Notes: generated from the letters alone by a model not told the origin. 64,000 nt of DNA from Campylobacter concisus (GCF_001891085.1 NZ_JXUP01000001.1:1-64000); one strand, 5' to 3'; positions 28,164 through 38,990 are shown, counted from the first letter of the stretch. Program-made: numbers and translations.

Positions 28164-30800
28164 ATGAAAACACTTACGATTATTGACACTTTTGGTTTCT
28201 TTTTTAGGCTCTACTACGCCATGAGCGGACTTAAAAACAGAGAAGGCAAGCCAAGCGGTATGATTAGTGGCTTTGCAAATTTTATAGCAAGCCTCAAGGA
28301 TGAATACCAAAGCGACTACCTCATCTTCGCACTTGATAGCAAAGGCAAGACCTTACGTCACGAAATTTTAGGTGATTACAAAGCAAACAGGAGTGAGCCA
28401 CCAGCTCAGCTAAAAGAACAGCTTCCAGTTTGCATAGATATGATAGAAAAAATGGGACTCTACAACCTTAGCCGCGAGGGCTACGAGGCCGATGACATCA
28501 TCGCAAGTGCGGTTAAATTTTGCAAAGATAAAGATATATTTGTGCGAATAGTCACGCATGACAAGGACCTTTACCAGCTCATAGAGGACGGCAAAGTGAG
28601 CATCTACAGCCCACAAAGCAAGATCGATCATGATAGCGCAAGCTGCTTTGAAAAGTATGGAGTTTATCCGGCACAGGTAAGAGACTTTCTAGCGATCGCA
28701 GGCGATAGCTCGGATAACATCCCAGGAGTCAAAGGCATCGGTGCAGTGGGGGCTAAGAAGCTTTTGGCTGAGTATGGTAGCTTAGAGGGAATCTATGAAA
28801 ATTTAGCCCTTCTTAGAAATGAGCGTACTAAAAATATGCTGGCAGCTGCAAAAGACGAAGCATTTTTGAGCAAAAAGCTAGCCACTCTATTTGATGACGC
28901 AGTTAGTTCATTTGATCTTGAGCACTCTAAATTTCCCGAGCAAAATCCTCTGATAAACATCTCAGAAATTTTAAAAGAGTACGATCTAAACAGACTTCTT
29001 AAGAGCTTGCAAAAAGAGGAAAATGCTGAATTTAAGCTTGGCTTTAAAGCAAATTTACTCCTTGATGAGGCTAGCATCGAAAAACTACTTTCTAACATCA
29101 CGCCAGAGACCATCGTCGCCTTTGACACCGAGACCACAGGCGTTGATAGCAGGAGTGCAAAGATCGTTGGCTTTAGCTTTTGCTTTAACGATGAGGATGC
29201 CTACTACGTGCCAGTGGCTCACAACTACCTTGGTGTGCCACAGCAAATAAGTCTAAATTTTGCAACTTGGGCAGTAGGACAAATTTACAAAGGCTGCGTA
29301 ATCGGACAAAATTTAAAGTATGACTTTGAAATAGTTAAAAATAACCTAGGTCTAAATCCTCCAGTAAATTTTAAAGACACGATGATACTTGCTTGGCTTA
29401 GCGATCCAAACTCTAGTGTCGGCATGGACGCACTGGCAAAGAGACTTTATGACTACGACACGATAAAATTTGAAGATATGGTCAAAAAGGGACAAACTTT
29501 TGGCGATGTGCCACTAGAAAATGCCGCCAAATACGCGAGCGAGGACGCTTGGATAACGCTTAAATTTTATAAAACTTTTTTAAACACTCTTGATAAAAAT
29601 TTGCTAGCCCTTGCCGATACGCACGAGTTTCCTTTTATCCTCACGCTCTTTGACATGGAGCAAAACGGCATCAAGATAAATGAAGCTAAGATGCAAAAGC
29701 TCATCCTTGAAAACGACACCAAACTAAAGGCGCTAACAAGTGAAATTTACGAGCTAAGCAGCGAAAATTTCAACATAAACTCAGTAAAACAGCTTGGCGT
29801 CATACTTTTTGAGCATCTAAAACTCCCAACCAAAAAGAAGACAAAAACTGGATACAGCACCGATGAAAGCGTGCTAGCTGAGCTCATAGACGCTCATCCA
29901 GTGATTGAAAAAATTTTAGTCTACAGAGAGCTTTACAAACTGCAAAGCACCTACTGCGAGCCACTTTTAGCGCTTGCAAAAAAGGATGAGGGCTCACGAA
30001 TTTACACGAGCTTTTTGCAAACTGGCACAAGCACTGGCAGGCTTTCAAGTAAAAATCCAAATTTACAAAATATCCCAGCTCGTGGCAGCCTTGCAAAGGA
30101 TGTCAGAGAGTGCTTTGAAGCGCGCGAGGGATATAGCTTTGTGGGGCTTGACTACAGCCAGATCGAGCTTAGGCTGCTAGCTCACTTTAGCCAAGATCCT
30201 GCGCTTCTTGAGGCGTTTAAAAATGACGAGGATATCCACGCAAGGACGGCTATTAGCATATTTGGTAGCAGCGACGGGCAAAATAGAGCCGTGGCAAAGA
30301 GCATAAATTTTGGCCTCATTTATGGCATGGGCTCAAGCAAGCTGGCAAATCAAGTAAATATCACAAGAGCCGAGGCAAAAGAGTATATAGAGCGCTATTT
30401 TAAGGCATTTGCGACGATCAAAGATTTTTTAGAGAGCATAAAAATTTCAGCCAAAAACGATGGCTTTGTGCAGACGCTACTTGGCAGAAAGCGCTACTTT
30501 GACTTTAAAAGTGCCACACCTATGCAAATAGCTATGTTTGAGCGCGAAGCAGTAAATACGGTCTTTCAAGGCTCTGCGGCAGACCTAGTCAAGATGGCGA
30601 TGGTAAAAGTTAGAGCAAATTTAGATGAAAACGCGAGAATGTTACTTCAGATCCACGACGAGCTGATTTTTGAAGTAAAAGACGAATTTGCGCAGGAATT
30701 TGGCAAGGCGACGCAAAAGACAATGGAGGAAATTTACACGCTAAATGTGCCGCTTAAAACATCGCTAAATATCGCTAAAAACTGGGGTGAGCTAAAATAG
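28164..30800 (+). CDS. polA: DNA polymerase I
   Basis: 878 aa from the ATG at 28164, which follows an AAAGGATAA site (an in-frame ATG 12 codons earlier lacks one). The 5'-3' exonuclease comes first (to about 290), with GDSSDNIPGVKGIG. The 3'-5' exonuclease keeps its acidic residues (DTE at 321-323, NLKYDFEI, YASEDAW), so proofreading should work. The polymerase core has DYSQIELRLLAH and HDELIFEV. It repairs gaps and removes primers. Confidence 0.97.
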   Translation: MKTLTIIDTFGFFFRLYYAMSGLKNREGKPSGMISGFANFIASLKDEYQSDYLIFALDSKGKTLRHEILGDYKANRSEPPAQLKEQLPVCIDMIEKMGLYNLSREGYEADDIIASAVKFCKDKDIFVRIVTHDKDLYQLIEDGKVSIYSPQSKIDHDSASCFEKYGVYPAQVRDFLAIAGDSSDNIPGVKGIGAVGAKKLLAEYGSLEGIYENLALLRNERTKNMLAAAKDEAFLSKKLATLFDDAVSSFDLEHSKFPEQNPLINISEILKEYDLNRLLKSLQKEENAEFKLGFKANLLLDEASIEKLLSNITPETIVAFDTETTGVDSRSAKIVGFSFCFNDEDAYYVPVAHNYLGVPQQISLNFATWAVGQIYKGCVIGQNLKYDFEIVKNNLGLNPPVNFKDTMILAWLSDPNSSVGMDALAKRLYDYDTIKFEDMVKKGQTFGDVPLENAAKYASEDAWITLKFYKTFLNTLDKNLLALADTHEFPFILTLFDMEQNGIKINEAKMQKLILENDTKLKALTSEIYELSSENFNINSVKQLGVILFEHLKLPTKKKTKTGYSTDESVLAELIDAHPVIEKILVYRELYKLQSTYCEPLLALAKKDEGSRIYTSFLQTGTSTGRLSSKNPNLQNIPARGSLAKDVRECFEAREGYSFVGLDYSQIELRLLAHFSQDPALLEAFKNDEDIHARTAISIFGSSDGQNRAVAKSINFGLIYGMGSSKLANQVNITRAEAKEYIERYFKAFATIKDFLESIKISAKNDGFVQTLLGRKRYFDFKSATPMQIAMFEREAVNTVFQGSAADLVKMAMVKVRANLDENARMLLQIHDELIFEVKDEFAQEFGKATQKTMEEIYTLNVPLKTSLNIAKNWGELK

Positions 30801-30876
30801 ATAGATAAATTTTGCTGGAGCTTTTAAGATGATTAGCTCCTGCTTTATACTTAAAAAATAAAGTTGTGATTTATCA

Positions 30877-31320
30877 CTATATATTTGGACTTTTATACTT
30901 TTGCAGAAAGTAAATGGCATCAGTCAAATAAGCCAGCAAGCAGCCCAATGCGTAACATACGATGTCGCTAACGTCAAATGTTCCGCCAAAGACTATGCGT
31001 ATTATTAAATTATGAATATCTAAAATTTCAAGCACTTTAAAGTATTGTAAAATTTCTATAAATAGCGAGAAGATAAATATTTCAAATGCTAAAATTTTTG
31101 GTGCAGTTTTAAACACGGCTCGTCCAAATGCGTAAAGCATCACCGTAACTAGCACATCACCTAAATAATGTCGCACAAAGCCACCTTTAACAAAAGCTGC
31201 GATATAAATTTCAATTGTCAAAATCACGACTGCTACGGCCAAAAAGGACAATCTAGCTCGCAAGCCATGTCTCATTTTCTCGTATTGAAAAGATTTGTAT
31301 ATTTTTCGTTTTACTTGCAT
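30877..31320 (-). CDS. DUF2809-family membrane protein
   Basis: 147 aa with about four transmembrane helices. The pattern VRHYLGDVLVTVMLYAFGRA, then FSLFIEILQ and GTFDVSDIVCYALG, matches the DUF2809 family of unknown role. Either the first Met or Met16 (MRHGLRARL) could be the start; the ribosome site is weak for both. It faces polA convergently, with only a weak hairpin between. Confidence 0.7.
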   Translation of the reverse strand: MQVKRKIYKSFQYEKMRHGLRARLSFLAVAVVILTIEIYIAAFVKGGFVRHYLGDVLVTVMLYAFGRAVFKTAPKILAFEIFIFSLFIEILQYFKVLEILDIHNLIIRIVFGGTFDVSDIVCYALGCLLAYLTDAIYFLQKYKSPNI

Positions 31321-31348
31321 TTTTTACTTATTTGAAAATTTTACTTTT

Positions 31349-31581
31349 TTATAAATTAGAAATGATATCCATACCATCTTTAAAACTAGGATTGTACTGG
31401 ATATATTTTTCGCCCACAAATGTATTTATAACTTCTACCATATGCTCGTCAAAAAGAGCATTCCATTAGGTTTTACTTGAAATGGCCAAAACCCGGTTAT
31501 TCCATGAATTGTACAGATAATAGCAATATTGCCAAATAAAGAAAATTTCTTAATCTTAAAATTCTTTGACAAAAATATCAA
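31349..31581 (-). pseudogene. Frameshifted remnant of an unidentified gene
   Basis: On the minus strand an open stretch from 31581 reads LSKNFKIKKFSLFGNIAIIC and continues HGITGFWPFQVKPNG. It then runs into a stop unless the frame shifts by one near 31460, after which NALFDEHMVEVINTFVGEKY continues to a stop at 31349-31351. The two halves join smoothly, suggesting a small gene broken by an indel. No start codon with a ribosome site is evident and I do not recognise the family. It fills the 334-base gap between the DUF2809 gene and dapE. Confidence 0.45.
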
Positions 31582-31653
31582 TCAAAATGGCTTTTGAAAA
31601 TATTTTTTAGACACTTAATAACTTTTTTGTTTAAGGATAATAAAATTTATGGA

Positions 31654-32742
31654 TTAAAATTTTTCTATCAAATCTTTAAAAATTTCATAAAGTTTATTTA
31701 CCTCATCAACACTAACTCGCTCGTTTTTAGCATGTATGCGGTCGTTTATCACGCCAAATTCTATCGCATCTACGCCAAATTCAGAAAAGTGCCTTGCATC
31801 GCTCGTGCCGCCCTTTGTATTTAGAACCGGTGTAACGCCTGTGAACTTTGTGACAGAAGCCATTAATTTTTTTACGATTTTGCTATCTTTATTTGTTAAA
31901 AATCTCTTTGAGCTTTGCTTTATACTAAGCTCAAAATCAAGCCCTTTTAAAACCTCTCTAAGATAACTCTCGACGTCATTTACGTCAGTTAAATTTGAGT
32001 TTCTAACATTAAACATTATGCTAAGCTCGCTTGGCGTGACGTTGCAAACTTGCATGCCACCTCTAATATCAGTTATCACAATCTTGCTTGGACTAAAAAA
32101 CTCGCTCCCAGCGTCCATATCGTGATCAGCTATTTTATTTAAAAGTGGAGCTATCAAATTTACCGGATTTACACACTTTTCAGGATATGCCACGTGCCCT
32201 TGAACGCCCTTTATCACGATCTTGCCATTTATTGAGCCACGTCTGCCAACTTTTATGCTATCGCCAAATTCTTTATCGCAAGTTGGCTCAGCCACTACGC
32301 AAAATTTTGGCAAATCATTTATTTCGCGCAAATATTCAAGTGCTAAAGGCGTGCCATATGTGCCATCGCCCTCTTCGTCGCTTGTTAAAATAAGACTTAG
32401 CTTACCATTAAATTTCGTATCTTTAGCAGCGCAAACAAAAGCAGCCACGCCACTTTTCATATCCTGTGCGCCTCTTGCGTAGATGTAGCCATCTTTTTCT
32501 AGTGGTGTAAATGGATCGCTATCCCAGCCCTCACCTGGAGGCACGACATCAACATGTCCTGCAAAAGCTAGATGCTCGCCATCACCATAAATTTTAGAGA
32601 GTATGAGGTTTTTGGTACCGTTTTTTTCTATAAATTTCGCCTCAAAATCAGGCAAAAATTTAGCGATAAATTCTAAGCTTCCAGCATCATTAGGTGTGAT
32701 AGAGCGAAAGCTTAAAAGCTCTTTTAAAAAGCTAATTACCAC
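31654..32742 (-). CDS. dapE: Succinyl-diaminopimelate desuccinylase
   Basis: 362 aa, M20 metallopeptidase family. The metal ligands are visible in [25 protein letters not shown] and TSDEEGDG. It releases succinate from N-succinyl-LL-diaminopimelate for lysine and peptidoglycan synthesis. The start is GTG, 8 bases after the stop of the EAL protein, with a TAAGG ribosome site. Confidence 0.93.
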   Translation of the reverse strand: MVISFLKELLSFRSITPNDAGSLEFIAKFLPDFEAKFIEKNGTKNLILSKIYGDGEHLAFAGHVDVVPPGEGWDSDPFTPLEKDGYIYARGAQDMKSGVAAFVCAAKDTKFNGKLSLILTSDEEGDGTYGTPLALEYLREINDLPKFCVVAEPTCDKEFGDSIKVGRRGSINGKIVIKGVQGHVAYPEKCVNPVNLIAPLLNKIADHDMDAGSEFFSPSKIVITDIRGGMQVCNVTPSELSIMFNVRNSNLTDVNDVESYLREVLKGLDFELSIKQSSKRFLTNKDSKIVKKLMASVTKFTGVTPVLNTKGGTSDARHFSEFGVDAIEFGVINDRIHAKNERVSVDEVNKLYEIFKDLIEKF

Positions 32743-32750
32743 TAAGTACC

Positions 32751-34664
32751 TTATGAGCCAGCACGCTCTGGTGCACCAAAATAAAAGCCCTGGAACTCAT
32801 CTACGCCGATCTCTTTACAGATTTCAAATATCTCTTTTGAATGCACATATTCAGCAATAGTTTTTATACCAAGGTCTTTTGCGAATGCCACGATCGCACT
32901 TGCGATAGAGTGTGAATCTTTATTTATGTCTATATCTTTTATAATAGAGCCATCGATCTTCACGTAGTCAGGCTTGATCTTTATGATGTAAGAAAAATTT
33001 GAATATCCTGAGCCAAAATCATCGATAGCAATCTTTGCACCCATGCTTTTTACACGCTCGATAAAATTTGAAACTCTCTCTAAATTTTTAAGCTCTTCAT
33101 CTTCAACGATCTCAAATACTACTCTGCCAGCAACATTGTGCTTATTTAATAAATTTAAAACAAGTGAGCTAACATCACCATCGATCATATCTCTACTGCT
33201 TAAATTTATAGAAAGTACTAAATTCTTATCCTCTACAAGCTGCTTAAAACACTTTTTAATGAGTTGTTTCTCAAGATCAGCATAACGCTTAATGCGCTTT
33301 GAGATATCTAAAAAGACATTTGGTGATATAACGTCGCCTCTATCTAAAAGTCTTATCAAACATTCATATTTTACAGGTACCTTTTGATCATTAACTATCG
33401 GCTGAAAATAAGGAACAATATTGTTATTTATAGTGGCGTATTGTATCAGTTTAGAGCGTTCTATTTGAGTTGCATATTCCTCTTTTTGATTTAGCCCTTT
33501 GAAATAACAAACATAGTCTTTATCTTGCTCTTTTGCTGTTTTTAATGCTATTGTTGCTTTTCTTAGTGTTTGGTCACTATCAAGAGCAAAGCCTATTGTA
33601 CTATGTATCTCGATACCTTCTATCTCTCTACCATCTTCATCGACTATACTTAGCATACGGCCTTTAAAAATTTCTATCAAATCTTCAACCATATCTTCAT
33701 ATCTATCGATAAAGCTATCGCTATCTTCTACCAGAGCAAACCTATCTGCTTCTATACAGTAAGCTTTCATATTCTCATTTTTGGCAAATTCACTGATCAA
33801 ATCAGCCATCTTGACCAAAATCTGGTCACATGCAAATTTACCGTAAAAGTCATTCATCTTGCCAAAATCGTCAATATCTATAAGCACTACTTTAGGATTT
33901 TCATAGCTATTAATATCACGCACCAATGCTGTTTTATTTAAAAGTCCAGTCATTGGGTCGATATAAAGCTTTTCTCCAAGCTCTTCTATCTGTTTTTTGG
34001 TATCTGTTTTTAATACGTTATAGTTATTTTTTTCTTTTATGTACTTGACCGCATACCATATACAAGTAGACAAAGCAACTATTGCACCAACGAGGCTTAA
34101 GATGAATGTTAAAGCCATATTATTTAAAAGCCACTCAAAAAAGTACTCATCATGCGTGCCAGTAATACGTTGATCGACCTTTCCTTTAAAGCCTAATATA
34201 TACTCTCCAACTGGCACAAACATACAAACTTGAGCGGCATTTTCTGGCAAAATTTTTGTCCAAAAATAATCTTTTTGGAAATTATGAGTAAAGATATTTC
34301 CACAGCTTTTGTCATTAAATTCTTGATTTATTATTCTTTTATCTGAAGACGCTACGACCTTATATCCATTTTTATTATCATCCTTTAATAAAAGGACATC
34401 ACCCATAGCACTATCGTTAATGTGAGATTGAAAATTTGTGACATCATATTTGCTGACATTTTTGAAATAATCAACATATTGATATGTCAAATAATCAACT
34501 TTCTTTCGAAGATTAAAACCATTTTCAGCAGAAGCATTATTAAATTTAAAATAAAAAACTGCCAGGTTTTCGACTAAAAAAATACTTCCCAAAACAAACA
34601 CTAAACCTATAATCGTTTTAGTGATATTTAGATTTTTACCCGTTTGCTCGTCCTTGTTACTCAA
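32751..34664 (-). CDS. Membrane GGDEF/EAL protein, degenerate cyclase and likely active phosphodiesterase
   Basis: 637 aa. Two transmembrane helices (about 16-36 and 180-202) flank a periplasmic sensor region. The GGDEF domain (about 225-380) has lost its signature (the active loop reads EADRF), so it probably does not make c-di-GMP. The EAL domain (about 395-630) has YECLIRL in place of EAL but retains the Glu, the Asn in [17 protein letters not shown] and KIDGSII, which suggests hydrolysis of c-di-GMP. The start is TTG after AAGGGAAG. Confidence 0.85.
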   Translation of the reverse strand: MSNKDEQTGKNLNITKTIIGLVFVLGSIFLVENLAVFYFKFNNASAENGFNLRKKVDYLTYQYVDYFKNVSKYDVTNFQSHINDSAMGDVLLLKDDNKNGYKVVASSDKRIINQEFNDKSCGNIFTHNFQKDYFWTKILPENAAQVCMFVPVGEYILGFKGKVDQRITGTHDEYFFEWLLNNMALTFILSLVGAIVALSTCIWYAVKYIKEKNNYNVLKTDTKKQIEELGEKLYIDPMTGLLNKTALVRDINSYENPKVVLIDIDDFGKMNDFYGKFACDQILVKMADLISEFAKNENMKAYCIEADRFALVEDSDSFIDRYEDMVEDLIEIFKGRMLSIVDEDGREIEGIEIHSTIGFALDSDQTLRKATIALKTAKEQDKDYVCYFKGLNQKEEYATQIERSKLIQYATINNNIVPYFQPIVNDQKVPVKYECLIRLLDRGDVISPNVFLDISKRIKRYADLEKQLIKKCFKQLVEDKNLVLSINLSSRDMIDGDVSSLVLNLLNKHNVAGRVVFEIVEDEELKNLERVSNFIERVKSMGAKIAIDDFGSGYSNFSYIIKIKPDYVKIDGSIIKDIDINKDSHSIASAIVAFAKDLGIKTIAEYVHSKEIFEICKEIGVDEFQGFYFGAPERAGS

Positions 34665-34697
34665 AAGTTACTTCCCTTATTTTGTGTACTTGCCCTG

Positions 34698-34703
34698 ATT
34701 ATA
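34698..34703 (-). promoter_or_regulatory. Promoter of the EAL protein-dapE pair
   Basis: TATAAT on the minus strand, 34 bases upstream of the TTG start, in the 75-base gap after mutS2. Confidence 0.55.
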
Positions 34704-34739
34704 TCAACCTTAAAATAAATTTTAACTTTTAGGAAGAAG

Positions 34740-36944
34740 TTAAAGCCTGACTATTTTAGCTCCATATCCACCCTGATTTGCCGGTGCATCAAAAAACTCT
34801 TTCACGCTTGGATGCTCTTTTAAGAAATTTTTAACAGCAAAGGCGAGCTTGCCAGTGCCGATGCCGTGAAATACGCTAACCTCGTCAAATCCCATAACAA
34901 GACTATCTGAGATAAATTTATCAAGCTTTGCTATCGCCTCATCAGCTCTCATGCCATGCAGATCAAGCGAGAGCGAGGCCGTTTTTGGCTTATCTACATT
35001 TAGGCTAACGCCACCTTTTTTAGGTAGCTCTACTTCGTTGCCATTTTTTCTTAAAAGCTCGAGCGGCACGCGTAAATTTATGCCATTTGACTCGATCATT
35101 GCATCATTTTTAGAGATGCTTAAAACCGTACCTTTTATATTTTCATACTTCACTCTATCGCCTATTTTTAGGCTCTCGCGCTCAGTTTTTTTAGGCTTAA
35201 CGATGGCAGCTTTTTTCTCATTTGCCACATTTAGCGCTCTTTGCTTGTCTTTGATATCTTTGAAATTTATAACAGCTTTTGCCGCATTTATCGCTTCATA
35301 ATACTCTTTTTCAAGGCGCGAAATAGTCGCATTTAGCTTGATCTCATTTTTCTCTTTTAGCTCTTTTTGCTCTTCAAGTAAGCGCTCCAGTCGCTCCTCT
35401 TTTGCCGTAACCTCTTTTATCCCCACATCAAGCTTGGTTTGTAAATTTAGCGTCTTTGTGATGATCTCGTTTAAATTCTCTTTATCTTCGCCGTAAATTT
35501 TCTTAGCCTGAGCCACTAAATTTTGAGATATGCCGTATCTTGCCGCCGTTTCAAAGGCGTAAGACTTGCCAATAGTGCCCTTTAAAAACTCAAATTTAGG
35601 CCTTTGAGCCGCCTCGTCGTAAAGTGCCGCCACTAGCTCAACCTCTGGATTCTTAGCTAGCAACATCGCAAGGCGCTTGTGGTGGGTCGTGATGATCATT
35701 TTGATATCTTGAGTGATGAGGCGCTCTATCATGACGCCATACAAGCTCGCAGCCTCTTCAAAATCGGTGCCAAGCTCGATCTCGTCGATACCGATGATGA
35801 TCGATCTTTTAGTAAAAAGCTTTGCAAAATGCACCATCCTGCCAGCAAAGGTCGAGATGTCGTTCTTCACACTTTGCGGATCTTCTATGATCGCGTCAAA
35901 TTCTTTAAAAGAGCCGATCGTTGAGCGGTTTGCGTCGATACGCATAGGCAGCAGATACTTTGCAAGCAGCGTGGCTGAGATGATTGATTTTAAAAGCATC
36001 GACTTACCGCCAGCATTTACGCCGGTTATTAAAAGCACTTTTTTACTAAAATCCACACTCACGCTTTTTGGGTTTTTAAGCGCTGGATGGGCAAATTTCT
36101 CAAGCTTGATAACGTGCGAGCTATTTGGCAAAACAAACTCATAGTCACGTGATCTAGCCAAATTTACGCGCGCCTGATACGCGTCAAACTGATCAAAAGC
36201 GTTATTTATAAATTTCAAAAAGAGCAAGCTCTTGCTCATCTGCAGGCTAAATTTCTTGCAGTGTTCAAAAATAATCTCTTCTTTTCTATCAAGTAGCTCG
36301 CTTTGCTCCTTTTTTAGGCGCTCGGTGCTTGCAGGTGCGACATAGAAGTAGCCGCCCGAGCTTCTAGCGATCACGGTGCCTTTTAGGGCGTGATTAAAGC
36401 CGCCACGCACCAAAAGTACCTCTTGCGAGTTGATGTAGTGCGTCTGGGTATCGACTAAATAGGGCGTGATGTGCTTTGAGTAAATGAGCTTTTTAAGCTC
36501 AGTGTCAATCTGGCGCTTTTTCTCGCTAAAGGCCTGCTTTATCGCATAAAATCTCTCATCCACGCTGTCGCTAAACTCGCCATTTTCATCAAAGCTGTTT
36601 GCCATATGGCTCATCGCTTCAGGGATTTCAACTTTAGCGATCCACTCGCCAAGCCTACCTTCAAATTTTTGCTTTTTTAGATATGAAAAATACTTAATGA
36701 TCTTTGCAAACTCGTAAATTTCGCTGATGTGAAGCACTGCTTGCTTGCTAAGTCTCATAAGTGCGTCATCAAGCTCTTTTATCTCGTCAGGCGCCTTAAA
36801 ATCATACTTTGAAAGCTCGCTAATGTTTTCAAAGTGGATTTTGCTATCGCCTTGTAAAAATAGCGGTTTTTGCCTTGCTAAAAAGGAGTTAAATTTATCC
36901 AGATACTCGCCTAGATCGAGCTTTAAAAATATCTCTTCAGTCAT
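34740..36944 (-). CDS. mutS2: MutS2 endonuclease/recombination-suppressing ATPase
   Basis: 734 aa from the ATG overlapping the previous stop (ATGA); a TTG three codons earlier is less likely. The P-loop reads GVNAGGKS (MutS2 usually GPNTGGKT), with DEIELGTDFEEAASL as Walker B, a coiled coil (about 500-580) and a C-terminal Smr nuclease domain (LDLHGMRADEAIAKL near 655). MutS2 limits recombination or rescues collided ribosomes; it is not a mismatch-repair protein. Confidence 0.92.
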   Translation of the reverse strand: MTEEIFLKLDLGEYLDKFNSFLARQKPLFLQGDSKIHFENISELSKYDFKAPDEIKELDDALMRLSKQAVLHISEIYEFAKIIKYFSYLKKQKFEGRLGEWIAKVEIPEAMSHMANSFDENGEFSDSVDERFYAIKQAFSEKKRQIDTELKKLIYSKHITPYLVDTQTHYINSQEVLLVRGGFNHALKGTVIARSSGGYFYVAPASTERLKKEQSELLDRKEEIIFEHCKKFSLQMSKSLLFLKFINNAFDQFDAYQARVNLARSRDYEFVLPNSSHVIKLEKFAHPALKNPKSVSVDFSKKVLLITGVNAGGKSMLLKSIISATLLAKYLLPMRIDANRSTIGSFKEFDAIIEDPQSVKNDISTFAGRMVHFAKLFTKRSIIIGIDEIELGTDFEEAASLYGVMIERLITQDIKMIITTHHKRLAMLLAKNPEVELVAALYDEAAQRPKFEFLKGTIGKSYAFETAARYGISQNLVAQAKKIYGEDKENLNEIITKTLNLQTKLDVGIKEVTAKEERLERLLEEQKELKEKNEIKLNATISRLEKEYYEAINAAKAVINFKDIKDKQRALNVANEKKAAIVKPKKTERESLKIGDRVKYENIKGTVLSISKNDAMIESNGINLRVPLELLRKNGNEVELPKKGGVSLNVDKPKTASLSLDLHGMRADEAIAKLDKFISDSLVMGFDEVSVFHGIGTGKLAFAVKNFLKEHPSVKEFFDAPANQGGYGAKIVRL

Positions 36945-37285
36945 TGCTCGCAACTTTTTATAGGCACGATGACGCCTGAGAGATCACTAAATTCTCGCTT
37001 TGGTAAAAATGACGCCGTGCCAAATTCGTAGTTAAATTTCTCAGCGCTCACGTTGTATTCGCCACATTTTAGCACTTTGCCCTGTTTAAAATCGCTAACT
37101 AGCTTTGAGATGGCATCCTCGTTTTTTGATAAATTCTGCTCGTAAAAATAGACACAAACAAGGATAGCTACAAGCACCGCGCTAACGAGCGCTTTTATGC
37201 CTTTGCTGATCTTTTCATCTTTTATCGCCCAGATCGCTCCAAAAAGTAGCATCACGCCAGCGATTATTATCAAATTTCTTACCAT
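36941..37285 (-). CDS. Small inner-membrane protein, unknown
   Basis: 114 aa with two hydrophobic helices close to the N-terminus (about 4-20 and 30-48) and a soluble tail. It lies between mutS2 (4-base overlap) and a 105-aa unknown (7-base overlap). I recall a membrane protein of similar size in the same place in C. jejuni. No functional motif is visible. Confidence 0.7.
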   Translation of the reverse strand: MVRNLIIIAGVMLLFGAIWAIKDEKISKGIKALVSAVLVAILVCVYFYEQNLSKNEDAISKLVSDFKQGKVLKCGEYNVSAEKFNYEFGTASFLPKREFSDLSGVIVPIKSCEQ

Positions 37286-37596
37286 TTCACGCCTTTATAC
37301 TTTGCGATGAGCTCTTTGTAAAGCTCAGCATGAGGCTCGATCTTTTCTAAAATTTCAGCCTTAACCTCACTGATATCTTGTTTTTCAACTAGCAAGCAAA
37401 CAGCCATATAAGGGGCATTTGGCAGCATATCTTTTATCTGGACGCTATTTAGCTTTTGTGACCTTGCAAGGGCTATCAAGATATCTTTTTTACCTAAATT
37501 TATAAGGCTTGAAATTTCGTCTTCACCAAGCTCTTTTTCTTTTATCTCTTTTAAAATTTCATTTTCATCTTGAGGCTTAAAAGTGCTTAGATCCAT
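37279..37596 (-). CDS. Unknown small helical protein
   Basis: 105 aa, acidic and lysine-rich, predicted helical, with no signal or transmembrane segment. It overlaps the murC stop by one base and the next gene by seven, so it is cotranslated with cell-wall and mutS2 functions. I do not recognise the family. Confidence 0.65.
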   Translation of the reverse strand: MDLSTFKPQDENEILKEIKEKELGEDEISSLINLGKKDILIALARSQKLNSVQIKDMLPNAPYMAVCLLVEKQDISEVKAEILEKIEPHAELYKELIAKYKGVKW

Positions 37597-38924
37597 TAAT
37601 ATCCGCCTCTTAGCTGCACGCTGATATCACCCGCTCCAAAGCCAACTACGATGCCATCACTTAGGCGGTTTTTCACGCCAAATTCATCTGTAAATTCTAT
37701 GCCCTCTTCAACCCTCTCAACCTTGTCGGTAAAGATCGGGTTATACTCGCTAAATTCGCTCTTCATATCAACTTCGATCGGATTTTCTCCAGCTGCATAA
37801 ACTGGCAAGATGACAAGCTCATCAACGCCCTTAAAGCACTCTTTAAAGCCAGCTAAATTTGTGCTAAGTCTTGTGTAGCGGTGCGGCTGAAATATCGCTG
37901 TGACGCTCTTAATACCTAAAATTTTGGCGTATTCAAAGACTGATTTTAGCGTCGCTTTTATCTCGGTTGGATGGTGCGCGTAGTCGTCGATTAGGACGAA
38001 ATTTTTGTTTGCGCTAAGTATGTCAAAACGCTTTTTGATGCCTTTAAAATTTAGTAAATTTTCTCTGATATCTTTAAGCGGCGTCTCGTGCATCGCAGCA
38101 AGGATAGCCAAAGATGCGTCTATAGCGATGTGCTCGCCCATGCCAAAGGCTTCAAATTTGCCTAAATTTTTAAGGTTAAAGCTGGTGTATGGCTGATAGT
38201 CTCTTACCACCATCGTTAGCTCGGTGATGTCAGTGCTTGGATAAAGCCTGATCGCATCAAGCTTAAGCGTGCTTAAAAACTCATCCTCAGCGTTTATCAC
38301 TCTAACCTTTGCGCGCTCCAAAAAGCCCTTGTAGGCTGCGTAAAATTTAGCTAAATCGTAGTCGTAGTGTTCCATGTGCTCTGGCTCTGCGTTTGTGACG
38401 ATGGCTAGATATGGGTTTGAGTTTAGAAAGCTCGAATCGCTCTCATCAGCCTCAAATACGACGTTGTCACTCTTTGCATAGCGCATATTTGAGCCAAACT
38501 GCTTTGAGATGGCGCCGATGATGACTGAGCCTTCGATTAGGCTTGCTAGCATCGCTGAAGTCGTGCTCTTGCCGTGCGCACCAGCTACTGCAAAAACACA
38601 CTTATCCTCAAGCACGTAAGGCAAAATTTCCTTTCTTGAAAAGCACTTTATGCCCTTTCTCCTAGCCTCCACTAGCTCGATATTGTCCTCTTTTATCGCA
38701 GCTGAGTAGACTACAAAGTCTTGGTCTTTTATCGCCTCTTTGCAGTGCGGCGTGATGACTTCGATACCTTCATCTTTTAGCTCTAGCGTCGTCTTACTCT
38801 CTTTGATGTCGCTGCCGCTTATCTTGTGGCCTTTTTCATGTAAAAATCTAGCGATAGCTGAGATACCGATGCCGCCAATGCCTATGAAATGGACTTTTTT
38901 GATCTCATTGTTTAGCTCTTGCAA
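37596..38924 (-). CDS. murC: UDP-N-acetylmuramate-L-alanine ligase
   Basis: 442 aa. It has HFIGIGGIGISAIARFL (UDP-binding N-domain), the ATP P-loop GAHGKSTTSAML (about 111-122), EADESDSSFL and DDYAHHPTEI. It adds L-Ala to UDP-MurNAc in the cytoplasm. The start is TTG (38922-38924) after AAGGATAA, with TTAAAAT as a likely -10 (38949-38954). Confidence 0.95.
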   Translation of the reverse strand: MQELNNEIKKVHFIGIGGIGISAIARFLHEKGHKISGSDIKESKTTLELKDEGIEVITPHCKEAIKDQDFVVYSAAIKEDNIELVEARRKGIKCFSRKEILPYVLEDKCVFAVAGAHGKSTTSAMLASLIEGSVIIGAISKQFGSNMRYAKSDNVVFEADESDSSFLNSNPYLAIVTNAEPEHMEHYDYDLAKFYAAYKGFLERAKVRVINAEDEFLSTLKLDAIRLYPSTDITELTMVVRDYQPYTSFNLKNLGKFEAFGMGEHIAIDASLAILAAMHETPLKDIRENLLNFKGIKKRFDILSANKNFVLIDDYAHHPTEIKATLKSVFEYAKILGIKSVTAIFQPHRYTRLSTNLAGFKECFKGVDELVILPVYAAGENPIEVDMKSEFSEYNPIFTDKVERVEEGIEFTDEFGVKNRLSDGIVVGFGAGDISVQLRGGY

Positions 38925-38948
38925 ATTTTATCCTTAAATTTTTTCGTG

Positions 38949-38954
38949 ATTTTA
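38949..38954 (-). promoter_or_regulatory. Probable murC-mutS2 operon promoter
   Basis: TAAAAT preceded by GT-rich TTTTTGT on the minus strand, 25 bases before the murC TTG, in the gap after the YjbR gene. Confidence 0.4.
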
Positions 38955-38990
38955 ACAAAAACTACTAAATTTAAGGCTGAAAAATGGCTT

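Noticed and set aside
34740-36944. mutS2 as a mismatch-repair mutS
   Set aside because: It lacks the mismatch-binding N-terminal domain and ends in an Smr domain.
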